The notes below the pieces were generated by a model. The model did no database searches, was not told the DNA's origin, and saw only the letters and a list, made by a program, of their open reading frames with translations. A program made the position numbers and the translations under genes. From Nocardioides sp. TRM66260-LWL (lineage in GTDB: Bacteria > Actinomycetota > Actinomycetes > Propionibacteriales > Nocardioidaceae), in the NCBI RefSeq assembly GCF_020075545.1, contig NZ_JAIQZK010000005.1, forward strand, positions 1-64,000: a stretch of 64,000 nt of DNA, given 5' to 3'. Position 1 is the first letter of the stretch. Every line of letters starts with the position of its first letter. Positions 32,825 through 43,746 of this stretch are shown here, one piece after another.

Positions 32825-34279
32825 ATGACCGCGTCGCAGCACGCCCGGCCGGCCGGCGCCGGCGCCGACACCGCCGTCCTGACCGCCCAGCGGTTCGCCC
32901 GGATGAACCCGGGCCGCGGCGACGGCCTCGGCCGGGTGTCGTCCGAGGGCCTGCCGCCGGGGCCCCGCTGGCCCGCGGCGATCCAGACCATCGCGCTGCT
33001 CCGCTACCGCCACCGCTTCCACGCCTGGCTCCAGCGCACCCACGGCGACGCGTTCACGATCCGGCTGCTGCCCGGCGGCCGGCCGCTGGTGATGCTGACG
33101 CGACCCGAGGACGCCCGCGAGATCTTCGCCGGCGACCCCGAGGTGTTCCACGCCGGCAAGGCCAACGGCATCCTCGGGCCGATCATGGGCGAGCACTCGC
33201 TGCTGCTCCAGGACTCCGCCCAGCACAAGCGGGCGCGGCGGCTGCTGATGCCGGCCTTCAACGGCCAGGCCCTGCGCGGCTACGCCGACCTCGTGGCCCG
33301 GGTGGCCGCCGAGGAGGTCGCCACCTGGCGCGACGGCGAGGAGCTGCGCTCGCTGGACCGGATGAACCGGCTGACCCTCGAGGTCATCCTCCGCGTCGTC
33401 TTCGGCGTCACCGACGAGCAGCGGCTCGCGGCGCTGCGGCCGCGGGTCAACGCCACCGTCGACATCTCGCCGATGGTGCTGCTCGGCTGGGGCATCCCGA
33501 CCCTGCAGCGCTTCGGCCCCTGGAAGGCGACGATCGAGAACCAGGTCGAGCTCGACTGGCTGATCTACGCCGAGATCCGCGAGCGCCGGGAGGCGCCCGA
33601 CCTCGCCACGCGCTCCGACGTCCTCTCGCGGCTGATCCTCGTCGGCGACGGCGAGGACGGCGGCGACGCCGGGGACGGGCGGCTGGACGACACCGAGCTG
33701 CGCGACCAGCTCGTCACGCTGCTGCTGGCCGGACACGAGACCACCGCGACGTCGCTGGCGTGGGCGCTGCACGAGCTCGGCAGGCACCCCGACCTGCTGG
33801 CCGAGGCGATCGCCGCGGCCGACGCCGCCGCCGGCGAGGACGACGACGCGGCCGTCGACGGGCTCGCCCACCTCGAGGCGGTGCTCAAGGAGTCGATGCG
33901 GCTGCACCCCGTGATCCCGATGGTCGTCCGGACGCTGCTGAAGCCCGCCCGGCTCGGCGGCTGGGACCTGCCCGCGGGCGCCACCGTCGGCCCGTCGATC
34001 CTGATCGCGCACAGCAAGGAGTCGAACCACGCCGACCCCGAGCGGTTCGACCCCGCGCGGTTCCTCGGCCGCAACCCGCCCACGAACACCTGGATCCCGT
34101 TCGGCGGCGGCGTGCGCCGCTGCATCGGCGCGGGCTTCGCGCAGATGGAGGGCGCGGTCGTGCTCCGCGAGGTGCTGACCCGCTTCGACGTCGAGGCGCT
34201 CGGCGAGGACGAGCCGCGCGTCCGCAACATCACCAGCGTGCCGCGGCGCGGCGCCCGGATCCGCGTGCGCGCCCGGTAG
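32825..34279 (+). CDS. cytochrome P450
   Basis: A 484-residue soluble P450. The I-helix oxygen-binding motif is LLLAGHETTATSLAWAL, the K-helix ExxR is KESMRLHP, and the haem-binding loop is FGGGVRRCIGAGFA with Cys as the axial thiolate. Bacterial P450s hydroxylate steroids, terpenes or fatty acids with electrons from ferredoxin; neither a ferredoxin nor a reductase gene is adjacent. The long N-terminus (QTIALLRYRHRFHAWLQRTHGD) resembles CYP110/CYP138-like groups, though this is only an impression. It converges on an operon of oxidoreductases, so a lipid or steroid substrate is plausible. Start at 32825; earlier in-frame codons are in an opposite-strand gene's territory. Confidence 0.93.
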   Translation: MTASQHARPAGAGADTAVLTAQRFARMNPGRGDGLGRVSSEGLPPGPRWPAAIQTIALLRYRHRFHAWLQRTHGDAFTIRLLPGGRPLVMLTRPEDAREIFAGDPEVFHAGKANGILGPIMGEHSLLLQDSAQHKRARRLLMPAFNGQALRGYADLVARVAAEEVATWRDGEELRSLDRMNRLTLEVILRVVFGVTDEQRLAALRPRVNATVDISPMVLLGWGIPTLQRFGPWKATIENQVELDWLIYAEIRERREAPDLATRSDVLSRLILVGDGEDGGDAGDGRLDDTELRDQLVTLLLAGHETTATSLAWALHELGRHPDLLAEAIAAADAAAGEDDDAAVDGLAHLEAVLKESMRLHPVIPMVVRTLLKPARLGGWDLPAGATVGPSILIAHSKESNHADPERFDPARFLGRNPPTNTWIPFGGGVRRCIGAGFAQMEGAVVLREVLTRFDVEALGEDEPRVRNITSVPRRGARIRVRAR

Positions 34280-34308
34280 GTCTCGACCGGCTCGACCACC
34301 GGCCGCCG

Positions 34309-35466
34309 TCAGCGGACGAACGCGCCCCGCACCCGCTCGGCGGACAGGCCGTAGTCCTTGAGGTCGTAGCGGTGCGACGGCGCGTGGGCGCCGCTGCGCA
34401 GCTCCTCGTCGGCGTCGCGGACGGCGAGCTCGACCTCGGGCGTCCAGGTCAGGCCGAACCGCTCGTAGATCCGCTGGACGGTGCCGACCTGGTCGGCCCG
34501 GAACTCGTCGAAGGAGACGTCGACGAACTGGGCCTCGTCGTAGCGCTCGCGGGCGTCGTGGAAGGCGTGGAACGAGCGGGCCCACAGGTCGAGCTGGGTG
34601 TGCCCGATGACGCCGCCGACGTAGGTGTCGGAGTGGCCGACGGTGGTCTCGGCCGACAGCGAGCACGACGACGCGAGGCAGACCACGGGGTCGCGGTGGG
34701 TGTAGACGATCAACGCGTCCGGGTAGACGGCCATGAGCGCGTCGAGGGCGGTCATGTGCGAGGGGTTCTTCAGCACCCACCGCTTCTCGGGGTCGTTGAG
34801 GCCGATGAGCTGCAGGTTGCGCCGGTGCCGCGCGTAGGCGTCGGTCCAGTCCTGGCCCTGCAGCCACCGGCTGTAGCGCGGCAGGTTGGCCAGCGACTCG
34901 TAGGAGTTCGACTTGCCGGTCTGGCGCAGCAGTCGCCAGCACTCCTCCACCGAGGTGGCGTCCATGTAGTGGATGCCGGTGTACTCGGGGTTCTCGGCGT
35001 GGTGCGCGGCGAAGCCGGCCTGCATCATCGAGAACACCGGGTCGGCGTCCCACTGCTCGCGCGGCGGCCGCGGCTGCGGGAACTGGGTCAGCCACATCTC
35101 CAGGCCCTGCGCGCCGGGGTCGGCGTACAGCAGCCGGTGGAGCGCGGTGGTGCCGGTGCGCGGCAGGCCCATGACGAAGATCGGCCGGACGATCGGCACG
35201 TCCGCGTGCTCGGGACGCGCGGTGAACGCCGCCTCGGTGAGCAGCCGTCCGACCAGCGCCGACTTCACCTCCGAGCGCTGGAAGTAGTTGCCCCGCGGGG
35301 TCAGGCCGGCCTCCGGGGACGCGAGGTCCTCGACGAGCACCCGCAGGCCCTCCTCGTGCGCGGTGCCGCCGAAGTCGGAGAGCCCCGTGGTGCGCATCGC
35401 GGCGGCGGCGATGTCCTCGTAGGTGCCGAGGTCGGCCCGCTCGCGGGTCATCACGTTGTCGGTCAT
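34309..35466 (-). CDS. sulfotransferase family protein
   Basis: A 385-residue protein with the 5'-phosphosulfate loop of PAPS-dependent sulfotransferases, FVMGLPRTGTTALHRLL, and the later LIVYTHRDPVVCLASSC segment, equivalent to the 3'-phosphate-binding region. Bacterial members of this type transfer sulfate to lipids, sterols or glycans. It is the last gene of the minus-strand operon that starts with the LLM oxidoreductase, 11 bases after the SDR stop. Confidence 0.85.
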   Translation of the reverse strand: MTDNVMTRERADLGTYEDIAAAAMRTTGLSDFGGTAHEEGLRVLVEDLASPEAGLTPRGNYFQRSEVKSALVGRLLTEAAFTARPEHADVPIVRPIFVMGLPRTGTTALHRLLYADPGAQGLEMWLTQFPQPRPPREQWDADPVFSMMQAGFAAHHAENPEYTGIHYMDATSVEECWRLLRQTGKSNSYESLANLPRYSRWLQGQDWTDAYARHRRNLQLIGLNDPEKRWVLKNPSHMTALDALMAVYPDALIVYTHRDPVVCLASSCSLSAETTVGHSDTYVGGVIGHTQLDLWARSFHAFHDARERYDEAQFVDVSFDEFRADQVGTVQRIYERFGLTWTPEVELAVRDADEELRSGAHAPSHRYDLKDYGLSAERVRGAFVR

Positions 35467-35477
35467 GGCGCTCCCCC

Positions 35478-36326
35478 TCAGGACTCGTTGTGGAACTCGC
35501 CGCAGTCGACGTTGATCAGCTGGCCGGTGATCGCCGAGGCGAGGTCGGTGGCCAGGAACAACGTCGCGCGGGCGACCTCGGCCGGCGAGGCCAGGCGCTT
35601 GAGGTCGGTGGGCGCGGCCTTCCGCTCGTAGATCTCGTCGTGGGTGACGCCGTCGACCGACGCCAGCCAGTCGAAGTAGCCCTGGTTGACGTCCTCGTAG
35701 ATGTAGGACGGCGCGACGCTGTTGACCCGGATGCCGCGCGGCCCCAGGTCGGTGGCCAGCGACGACGCCAGGTGCAGCAGCGCGCCCTTCGAGAGCTTGT
35801 AGCCGCTGTACTCCGGCTGCGAGGAGTGCACGACGCAGGAGTTGAGCATGACGATCGAGCCGTGGGTGGCCGCGAGGGCGTCGGCGAAGAGCGCCGAGAG
35901 GCGCAGCGGCGCGAACACGTTGGTCTCGTTGGCCGCGCGCAGCGACTCCACCGACAGCCCGCTGACGGGGTCCATCGGCGGGATGCCGAAGGCGTTGTTG
36001 AGCAGGCAGTCGACCCGGCCGAACTCCTCGAGGCTGCGCTCGACCAGGCGGGCCCGGGCGTCCTCGTCGGTGATGTCGGTCGGGACGACCAGCGCGCGGC
36101 GTCCGTGCGCGCGGACGACCTCGGCCATCCGCTCCAGCCGCGACTCGGTGCGGCTGACCAGCACGAGGTCGGCGCCCATCTTGGCGGCCTCCTCGCCCAG
36201 CGCCCGGCCCAGGCCGGGGCCGACGCCCGAGAGGACGACCACCTTGCCCTCCAGCAGGGGCAGCGGCCGGTAGCGCGCCTCCACGGCGGCATCGGACTCG
36301 CGGAAGGCGGCGGCGACGGTGCTCAC
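35478..36326 (-). CDS. short-chain dehydrogenase/reductase (SDR)
   Basis: A 282-residue NAD(P)-dependent oxidoreductase. The dinucleotide-binding motif is VVLSGVGPGLGRALGEEAA, followed by DIT for the adenine side, LLNNAFG and the catalytic Ser/Tyr/Lys region MLNSCVVHSSQPEYSGYKLSKG. I start at the GTG at 36326 (VSTVAAAF), which overlaps the upstream stop as GTGA and has GGAGGA just before. It could act on a hydroxyl or ketone made by the neighbouring enzymes. The substrate is unknown. Confidence 0.88.
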   Translation of the reverse strand: MSTVAAAFRESDAAVEARYRPLPLLEGKVVVLSGVGPGLGRALGEEAAKMGADLVLVSRTESRLERMAEVVRAHGRRALVVPTDITDEDARARLVERSLEEFGRVDCLLNNAFGIPPMDPVSGLSVESLRAANETNVFAPLRLSALFADALAATHGSIVMLNSCVVHSSQPEYSGYKLSKGALLHLASSLATDLGPRGIRVNSVAPSYIYEDVNQGYFDWLASVDGVTHDEIYERKAAPTDLKRLASPAEVARATLFLATDLASAITGQLINVDCGEFHNES

Positions 36327-37531
36327 GAGATCATCCTCCGGGCGACGGCGCGCTGCCGGGCGGCGATCCGCTCGGCGTACTGCGCGGGGGTGAGGGGGGC
36401 GGTGTGCGGCAGGTGGCGGGCCACCTCCGCGAGCGGGACGACGGCCACCTGCGGCCCGTCGTCCGGCCCGAGGTCGCGCTCGAGCCGCTGCCAGCGCAGC
36501 ATCATCGAGCCGGTGCGGTGGCCGGTGGTCTCCAGCCAGTTCGCGATCGGGGCGCCGTCCAGCGGCGGGTGCTCGCTGACGACGAAGCGCATCAGGCCGT
36601 CGGGGTCGGTCTGCGCCTGCGCCTTGGTGAGCGAGGTCTGGTGGGTCTCGTAGTCGGTGGAGGCGTACCAGTCCGAGCCGATCTGGATCGCCTGGTAGGC
36701 GGCGTCGTCGCACCGCGGCACGGTCACGATCATCGCCTCGTCCTCGGCCAGCGCGTAGTGGCCGATCGAGGAGCGCTGCGACGCCAGCCCGCCCGGGGTG
36801 GACGCCGGCGTCGTGAGCGTGTTGACCGGCTCCTTGTACTGGAAGAACTGGGGGAAGGCGAACCACGTCTGGATGCTCGAGGTGAGGCTGCGCGCCGCGA
36901 CCTCGTACTTCTTGGCCAGCAGCGCGCGGGTGAGCGGACGCGCGGGCTGACCGAGCGTGTCGACGCGCTCGATGGTGAGGGTGCCGCGCTCCTCGGCGTC
37001 CCAGTCGTTGAAGACCTCGCGGACGATCAGCGTCTTGGCGCCCGGCTCGGCGGTGTAGCGGAGCTCGAAGCGGCCCTCGGCGTCCCGCTCGAGCTCGCGG
37101 TCGTCGAAGGCGAGCATCGAGGTGGCGGCCGACGTCGCGGTGTAGGCGCCGCCCATCACCTGGAACGACAGGTCGGCGGAGGTGCCGCGGCGCCCGCGGA
37201 TGACGTACTCGACGCCCTCCTTGAGGTAGGCGTTGAAGTAGATGGCGTCGGGGTTGTCCAGGCCCTGGCGGGAGAACTGGTGGGTGGGGTTGACGAACAG
37301 CGGCCGCTCGAGGTCGTAGTCGAACGCGGTCTGCATGGCCATCCGGATGCGTCCGGCGAGGTAGTCGTAGCCCTCGAGCAGGTCGGCCTCGGTGCGGACG
37401 AAGGGGGCGCCGGCGATCAGCCGCTCGGCCTCGGCGATCGCCTCGCGCAGGGGGGCGGTGAGGTCCCAGGAGCCGTCGGCGCCGTCGACCGGCGCCGTGG
37501 AGGGGGCCGGGATCCCGTCGAGGGCCGTCAC
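36323..37531 (-). CDS. DUF1214 domain-containing protein
   Basis: A 402-residue protein. The C-terminal half carries the features of DUF1214 proteins (IGSDWYASTDYETHQTSLT, FVVSEHPPLDGAPIANWLETTGHRTGSMMLRWQ). It has no signal peptide, although many relatives are exported. Biochemical function is unknown; such proteins are often found beside lipid- or steroid-catabolic genes in actinobacteria. The GTG at 37531 overlaps the LLM stop as GTGA and fits the operon style here. Confidence 0.8.
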   Translation of the reverse strand: MTALDGIPAPSTAPVDGADGSWDLTAPLREAIAEAERLIAGAPFVRTEADLLEGYDYLAGRIRMAMQTAFDYDLERPLFVNPTHQFSRQGLDNPDAIYFNAYLKEGVEYVIRGRRGTSADLSFQVMGGAYTATSAATSMLAFDDRELERDAEGRFELRYTAEPGAKTLIVREVFNDWDAEERGTLTIERVDTLGQPARPLTRALLAKKYEVAARSLTSSIQTWFAFPQFFQYKEPVNTLTTPASTPGGLASQRSSIGHYALAEDEAMIVTVPRCDDAAYQAIQIGSDWYASTDYETHQTSLTKAQAQTDPDGLMRFVVSEHPPLDGAPIANWLETTGHRTGSMMLRWQRLERDLGPDDGPQVAVVPLAEVARHLPHTAPLTPAQYAERIAARQRAVARRMIS

Positions 37532-38406
37532 GAGCCGGCCTTGGCGATGATCGACTCGGCGTACTGCTCGAGGTGCTTGACCTTGGTCTCCAGCGGCTCG
37601 GTGTCGGGGCCCTTGATGTAGGGCACCCGGAACCCGACGATGCAGTCGGTGACGCCCTTGTCCTCCAGCCGCTTGACGCCGTCGAGGGTGTAGGCGTCGT
37701 AGCTGATGACGTGCACCTCGAAGTCGTCGCGGGTGTCGCCCTCCTCCTTGCGGATCTCGGCGAGCCGGGTGAGCAGCCGGTCGAGCTCCTCGCCGTCGCC
37801 GCCGGCGTGCATCCAGCCGTCGCCGTGGCGCACCGCGCGACGCAGCGCGGCGTCCGCGTGGCCGCCGACCAGCAGCGGGATCGGCTTCGACGGCGCCGGG
37901 CACTGCTGGAGCCGGTCGATCTCGTAGAACTCGCCGGAGAAGCCGAAGAACTCCCCCGAGGTGAGCCCGCGCAGGATCTGCATGCACTCGTCCATCCGCT
38001 TGCCGCGGCGCTCCCACGGGACGCCCAGGTTGGCGAAGTCCTCGGGCCACGGCGAGATGCCGACGCCGAGCCCGAGCCGGTCGCCGGAGAGGAACGCCAG
38101 CGACGAGGCCTGCTTGGCCACCAGCACCGGCGGGCGCACGGGGAGCTTGAGCACGAACGGCGTCAGCCGCAGCGTGGTGGTGTGCGCGAACAGGTGCGCG
38201 CACATCACCATCGTCTCGATGAACTCCTTGCCCTGCAGGAACTCCCGGTCGCCGGTGTCGGTGTAGGGGTACTTCGAGTCCGACACCTCGGGGTAGATCA
38301 GGCTGTCGGCGACGGTCATGGAGGTGTAGCCGGCGGCCTCGGCGGCCTGCGCCAGCGGCGCGTAGTACTCGGCGCGGGTCATCGCCTCGGCGTAGCTGAA
38401 TCGCAT
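37528..38406 (-). CDS. LLM-class F420-dependent oxidoreductase
   Basis: A 292-residue TIM-barrel protein of the luciferase-like monooxygenase family. Motifs: AAEAAGYTSMTVADSL, LRLTPFVLKLPVRPPVLVAKQASSLAFLSGDRLGLGVGISPW and VPWERRGKRMDECMQILRGL, typical of F420-dependent types. The start at 38406 (MRFSYAEAM) has AGAGAGG just before; the earlier in-frame start at 38463 would run through the operator. It is the first gene of a four-gene operon (LLM, DUF1214, SDR, sulfotransferase). Confidence 0.87.
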   Translation of the reverse strand: MRFSYAEAMTRAEYYAPLAQAAEAAGYTSMTVADSLIYPEVSDSKYPYTDTGDREFLQGKEFIETMVMCAHLFAHTTTLRLTPFVLKLPVRPPVLVAKQASSLAFLSGDRLGLGVGISPWPEDFANLGVPWERRGKRMDECMQILRGLTSGEFFGFSGEFYEIDRLQQCPAPSKPIPLLVGGHADAALRRAVRHGDGWMHAGGDGEELDRLLTRLAEIRKEEGDTRDDFEVHVISYDAYTLDGVKRLEDKGVTDCIVGFRVPYIKGPDTEPLETKVKHLEQYAESIIAKAGS

Positions 38407-38437
38407 GTCGGCCTCTCTGCTGGATGCCCGGCGAATA

Positions 38438-38451
38438 TAGAACGTGTTCCA
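38438..38451. promoter_or_regulatory. KstR-type operator between divergent genes
   Basis: TAGAACGTGTTCCA fits the published KstR consensus TnnAACnnGTTnnA exactly. KstR is a TetR-family repressor of sterol catabolism in actinobacteria. It lies 32 bases upstream of the LLM start and 23 upstream of the SnoaL-like start, in the only gap between the two, so it could control both directions. Whether this genome has a KstR protein cannot be seen. Confidence 0.6.
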
Positions 38452-38473
38452 CTTTCGTGCCACAGTTCACATC

Positions 38474-38899
38474 GTGGAGCTCACCGAGATCAGCGACCGC
38501 CTCGAGATCGCCGACGTCCTCACCCGCTACACCCGCGCCATCGACACCGGCGACTGGGACCGGCTCGACACCGTCTTCACCCCCGACGCCGACATCGACT
38601 ACGTGGCCTCCGGCGGCATCCACGACGCGTTCCCGGCGATCAAGCCGTGGCTGGCCGAGATGCTCCCGGCCTTCTTCCCGACGCGCATGCACACGCTCGG
38701 CCAGCTCGACGTGCGGATCGACGGCGACGAGGCCACCTGCACCGCCTACTTCCACAACCCGATGACGATGGACGACGGGGCGGGCGGCACCAAGGTCGTC
38801 GAGCTCGGCGGCTGGTACCACCACACGCTCGTCCGCACGGCCGACGGCTGGCGCAGCCGCCGCCTGGTCGAGGAGATCGCCTGGAAGCGCGGCCTCTGA
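38474..38899 (+). CDS. SnoaL/NTF2-like protein
   Basis: A 141-residue cone-fold protein (RLEIADVLTRYTRAIDTGDWDRLDTVFTPDADIDY; later ATCTAYFHNPM and GGWYHHTLVRTADGWRSRRLVEEIAW). Family members include hydroxysteroid isomerases, cyclases and dehydratases. I use the GTG at 38474 (VELTEIS); an earlier GTG at 38444 would lie inside the operator. It is divergent from the LLM operon. An isomerase-like role in lipid or steroid breakdown is a fair guess only. Confidence 0.8.
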   Translation: MELTEISDRLEIADVLTRYTRAIDTGDWDRLDTVFTPDADIDYVASGGIHDAFPAIKPWLAEMLPAFFPTRMHTLGQLDVRIDGDEATCTAYFHNPMTMDDGAGGTKVVELGGWYHHTLVRTADGWRSRRLVEEIAWKRGL

Positions 38900-39013
38900 G
38901 CCGACGCCGAGCCGACTCCCGGGCCGACGCCGAGCCCGGGCGGACCCGTCTCGCGACCCGCCTGGGCGGAGGGGCGGTTTGGGCGGCGTCCGCCCTCGGT
39001 TGAGAATGGCCGC

Positions 39014-39610
39014 GTGAGCGAGCAGCAGGGCGGCACGCCCGACCGGCCCCGACGTCCCGGCAACCCGGTGGTCGTCGGCCTCGTCGCGCTCGTCGGCGTG
39101 GCCCTGGCCCTGGGCCTGGTCGTCGGCGCGGTCGCGATCGTGGGCCTGCGGGCCGCCGGCGTCGACAGCGAGCGCTCCACCGGCGACGCCGGCGCGGACG
39201 CCTCGATGTACCTGCCCTCGCCCGAGCGCACCTCCGGCTCGGCCGGACCGCTGATCACGCTCGCGCCCGACCCGTCGTCCTCGGCCCCCACCGCCTCGGC
39301 GCGCCCGACCCGCAAGCCCTCGGCGTCGCCCTCGACGAAGGAGGGGATCAACCTGACCGCCGGCACCACCGCGGCCGGGCCGATGGAGCGCATCGACCTC
39401 ACCGGCACCTATGCCGACGGCGAGGGCGCGGTGCTGCAGGTGCAGCGGTTCGCCGCCGGCGCCTGGCAGGACTTCGACGTGACGATGGTCGTCAGCAACG
39501 GTGCCTTCTCCACCTACGTGCAGACGGGCCAGCTGGGCGCGAACCGGTTCCGCGTCATCGACACCGACAGCCGCAAGGCGTCCAACAGCGTCACCGTCAC
39601 CGTCGGCTGA
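39014..39610 (+). CDS. membrane-anchored protein with Ser/Pro/Thr-rich stalk
   Basis: A 198-residue protein with a basic Pro-rich cytoplasmic start, one membrane helix at about residues 18-45 (VVVGLVALVGVALALGLVVGA), a Ser/Thr/Pro/Ala stalk (about 78-108) and a small beta-rich external domain (LTGTYADGEGAVLQVQRFAAGAWQDF). The latter resembles a short Ig-like repeat. I do not recognise a specific family. The GTG start is in a run of GC-rich sequence with no clear ribosome site. Confidence 0.65.
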   Translation: MSEQQGGTPDRPRRPGNPVVVGLVALVGVALALGLVVGAVAIVGLRAAGVDSERSTGDAGADASMYLPSPERTSGSAGPLITLAPDPSSSAPTASARPTRKPSASPSTKEGINLTAGTTAAGPMERIDLTGTYADGEGAVLQVQRFAAGAWQDFDVTMVVSNGAFSTYVQTGQLGANRFRVIDTDSRKASNSVTVTVG

Positions 39611-39643
39611 TCGACCTCCCGCGCACAGGCAGCGGTCGCGGCG

Positions 39644-40024
39644 TCAGCGTCGCTGCTCCGCGACGGCGTCCCGGACCGCCCTCGCGGCTCGCGCGGCCCC
39701 GAAGCAGCGGAAGGTCAGCGTCGACTCCGCCGAACGGACCTCGACGATGCCGGTGAGGACGCCCCAGCGGGTGGTGACCTCGTCGACGTGCGCGAGCGCG
39801 AGGCACAGGTCGAGCGCGCCGGTGTTGAAGGCCCGGTTCAGGCCGTTCGGCGCGAACCGCACCACCTCGTCGGTGAGCGTCAGCCGCCCGCCGACCCACA
39901 GCCCGCCGAGGCGCCATCGCACCAGGCGCACCACCAGCGTGGCGCTCAGGCTCGCCCGCGTCCGCAGATCGGCACCGGGGACCAGCCTGTTCGCCGCCCG
40001 GGTCATCAACACCGTCTCGCTCAC
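39644..40024 (-). CDS. GRAM/PH-like domain protein
   Basis: A 126-residue soluble protein of mainly beta character (WVGGRLTLTDEVVRFAPNGLNRAF, LALAHVDEVTTRWGVLTGIVEVRS, LTFRCFGAARAARAV). This is the pattern of GRAM/bacterial PH domains, which often bind membranes or proteins. It converges with the anchored protein gene. No further clue to function. Confidence 0.65.
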   Translation of the reverse strand: MSETVLMTRAANRLVPGADLRTRASLSATLVVRLVRWRLGGLWVGGRLTLTDEVVRFAPNGLNRAFNTGALDLCLALAHVDEVTTRWGVLTGIVEVRSAESTLTFRCFGAARAARAVRDAVAEQRR

Positions 40025-40130
40025 CCTCTGATCCTCCCCGACCCACCGTGCCTCGACACCCCGGAGCGCAGCACGACGCCGGCCCCCGTGCGGGAGCCGG
40101 CGTCGTGGCGCGCGATGACCGACGCGGGGA

Positions 40131-40976
40131 TCAGTCGGGCACGTAGTCGAACGTGTCGGGGTTCGGGCCGGTGCGGCCCTCCTCGCCCCGGTCGAGGCCG
40201 TCGATGGCGGCCATCTGCTCCGAGCCGAGCTCGAAGTCGAAGATCGCGAAGTTCTCCTCCATCCGCTCGCGCTTCATCGTCTTCGGGAAGACGATGTCGC
40301 CGCGCTGGACGTGCCAGCGCAGGGTCACCTGCGAGGGCGTGCGGCCGTGGGCCTGCGCGATCTCGCCAATCGTGGCGTCATCGAGCACCTTGCCCTGCGC
40401 GATCGGCGACCACGCCTCCACCGCGACGCCGTGCTTGTGCGAGCCGGCCCGGGCCTCCTCGTTGGCGAAGAAGGGGTGCACCTCGATCTGGTTGATCGCG
40501 GGCACGACGCCGGTCTCGGCGACGATGCGGTCGAGGTGCGCGGGCTGGAAGTTCGAGACGCCCACCGAGCGGGCGCGGCCGTCGGCGACGAACTCGGTCA
40601 GGGTGCGCCAGGTGCTGACGTAGTCGCCGTCGTAGAGGGTCGGCAGCGGCCAGTGGATGAGGAACAGGTCGATCTGGTCGAGCCCGAGCTTGGCCAGGGT
40701 GTCGTCGAAGGCGCGGCGCGCGTCGTCGGGACGGTGGTAGCCGTTGTTGAGCTTGCTGGTGACGTACAGCTCGTCGCGCGGGATGCCGGACTGCGCGATC
40801 GCGATGCCGACCTCCTGCTCGTTGCCGTACATCTCGGCGGTGTCGATGTGGCGGTAGCCCACCTGCAGCGCCGTCGCGACGGTGTCGGCCGTCTGCTCCG
40901 GCGGCACCTGGAAGACCCCGAACCCGAGCTGGGGGATCGTCGTCTGGTTGTTCAGCGTGATGTGTGGCGTGGTCAT
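40131..40976 (-). CDS. aldo/keto reductase
   Basis: A 281-residue NADPH-dependent AKR. Visible are GYRHIDTAEMYGNEQEVG (Asp and Tyr of the tetrad), TSKLNN with Lys, LIHWPLP with His, and QIEVHPF and FPKTMKRERMEENFAIFDF for cofactor binding. It reduces aldehydes and ketones; the natural substrate is unknown. The start at 40976 (MTTPHITLNNQ) matches family N-termini; the 55 codons upstream are chance. Confidence 0.9.
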   Translation of the reverse strand: MTTPHITLNNQTTIPQLGFGVFQVPPEQTADTVATALQVGYRHIDTAEMYGNEQEVGIAIAQSGIPRDELYVTSKLNNGYHRPDDARRAFDDTLAKLGLDQIDLFLIHWPLPTLYDGDYVSTWRTLTEFVADGRARSVGVSNFQPAHLDRIVAETGVVPAINQIEVHPFFANEEARAGSHKHGVAVEAWSPIAQGKVLDDATIGEIAQAHGRTPSQVTLRWHVQRGDIVFPKTMKRERMEENFAIFDFELGSEQMAAIDGLDRGEEGRTGPNPDTFDYVPD

Positions 40977-41060
40977 GCCCTCGACGCTGCCACGCGGGCG
41001 CGGGAGGCCCCTCACCCGCGGGAATGATCGAGCCTCAGTGCCGGTTGACCCCTCAGTGAA

Positions 41061-41081
41061 CTTGAGTCCAAGCGGCTCAAG
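41061..41081. promoter_or_regulatory. HAIR operator (HspR-binding inverted repeat) before dnaK
   Basis: CTTGAGT, seven bases, then GCTCAAG: one mismatch from the HAIR consensus CTTGAGT-N7-ACTCAAG bound by HspR. It lies 95 bases before the dnaK start, in its promoter region. hspR is the last gene of this operon, so this is an autoregulatory loop. Confidence 0.85.
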
Positions 41082-41175
41082 AAGTTGAATGGACGCGGAC
41101 GGCGGCCCACCCTGGGCGGAGCAGTCCCACGACGCAGACATCCCGCACCACCCCGATCAGTTGGAGGTTCCACCC

Positions 41176-43022
<1,847 letters not shown>

Positions 43023-43026
<4 letters not shown>

Positions 43027-43640
43027 CGCACGACGAGGCCGGCCGCGAGCCGGACGCGGGCACCCCGGGGGCGGCGGACGCCGTCGCCCCCGAGGCCGCC
43101 GCGGGCGCCGACGGCGTCGCGCCCGCCCCGGGCGAGGACGTCGACCTCGAGGCCGCCGGTGCCCACGAGGGAGCCCCCGACGGATCCGCTCCGGAGTCCG
43201 CCGACGACCCGCTGGCGCGGGCCGAGGCGGCGCTCGCCGAGCGCACGGGCGACCTCCAGCGGCTGCAGGCCGAGTTCCTCAACTACAAGCGGCGCGTCGA
43301 GCGCGACCGCGACCTGATCCGCGAGAACGCGACCTACGCCGCGCTCACGCCGATCATCGAGGTGCTCGACACGATCGACCGCGCCAAGGAGCACGAGCCC
43401 CTCGAGGGCGGCTTCAAGGCGGTGGCCGAGCAGCTCGAGCGCACCGTCGCCGGGCTCGGGCTGATCCGCTTCGGCGAGCCCGGGGACGCCTTCGACCCCG
43501 AGCTGCACGAGGCGCTCAGCCACATCGGCAGCGACGCCGAGGTCACCGTCACCACCTGCAAGGTGATCGCCAAGGCCGGCTACCGCATCGGCGACCGCGT
43601 GGTCCGCGCGGCGCAGGTGCTGGTCGTCGAGCCGGCCTGA
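43023..43640 (+). CDS. grpE: nucleotide exchange factor GrpE
   Basis: A 205-residue cochaperone that releases ADP from DnaK. It has a long acidic Ala/Asp/Glu-rich N-terminus, a coiled-coil helix ([24 protein letters not shown]) and the beta-wing end ([23 protein letters not shown]). The GTG start overlaps the dnaK stop as GTGA. Confidence 0.94.
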
Positions 43641-43746
43641 GTCCGCCGCAGCATCCGACGCCGGTCCCGGGGTCGCGTCCCGTGCGCGATCCCGGGCCCG
43701 GCACCGTCTCGACCGCCTACGATCAGATCCACGGAGGGAGGTTCGC

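Noticed and set aside
34280-34308. Repeated words TCTCGACCGGCTCGACCACCGG after the P450 gene
   Set aside because: Short, GC-rich and not a convincing inverted repeat; similar strings arise easily at this base composition.
36323-38824. An 833-residue minus-strand reading over the DUF1214 and LLM genes
   Set aside because: The first half is a wrong-frame reading of the LLM gene. The GTG at 37531 overlapping the LLM stop is the natural start of the DUF1214 gene.
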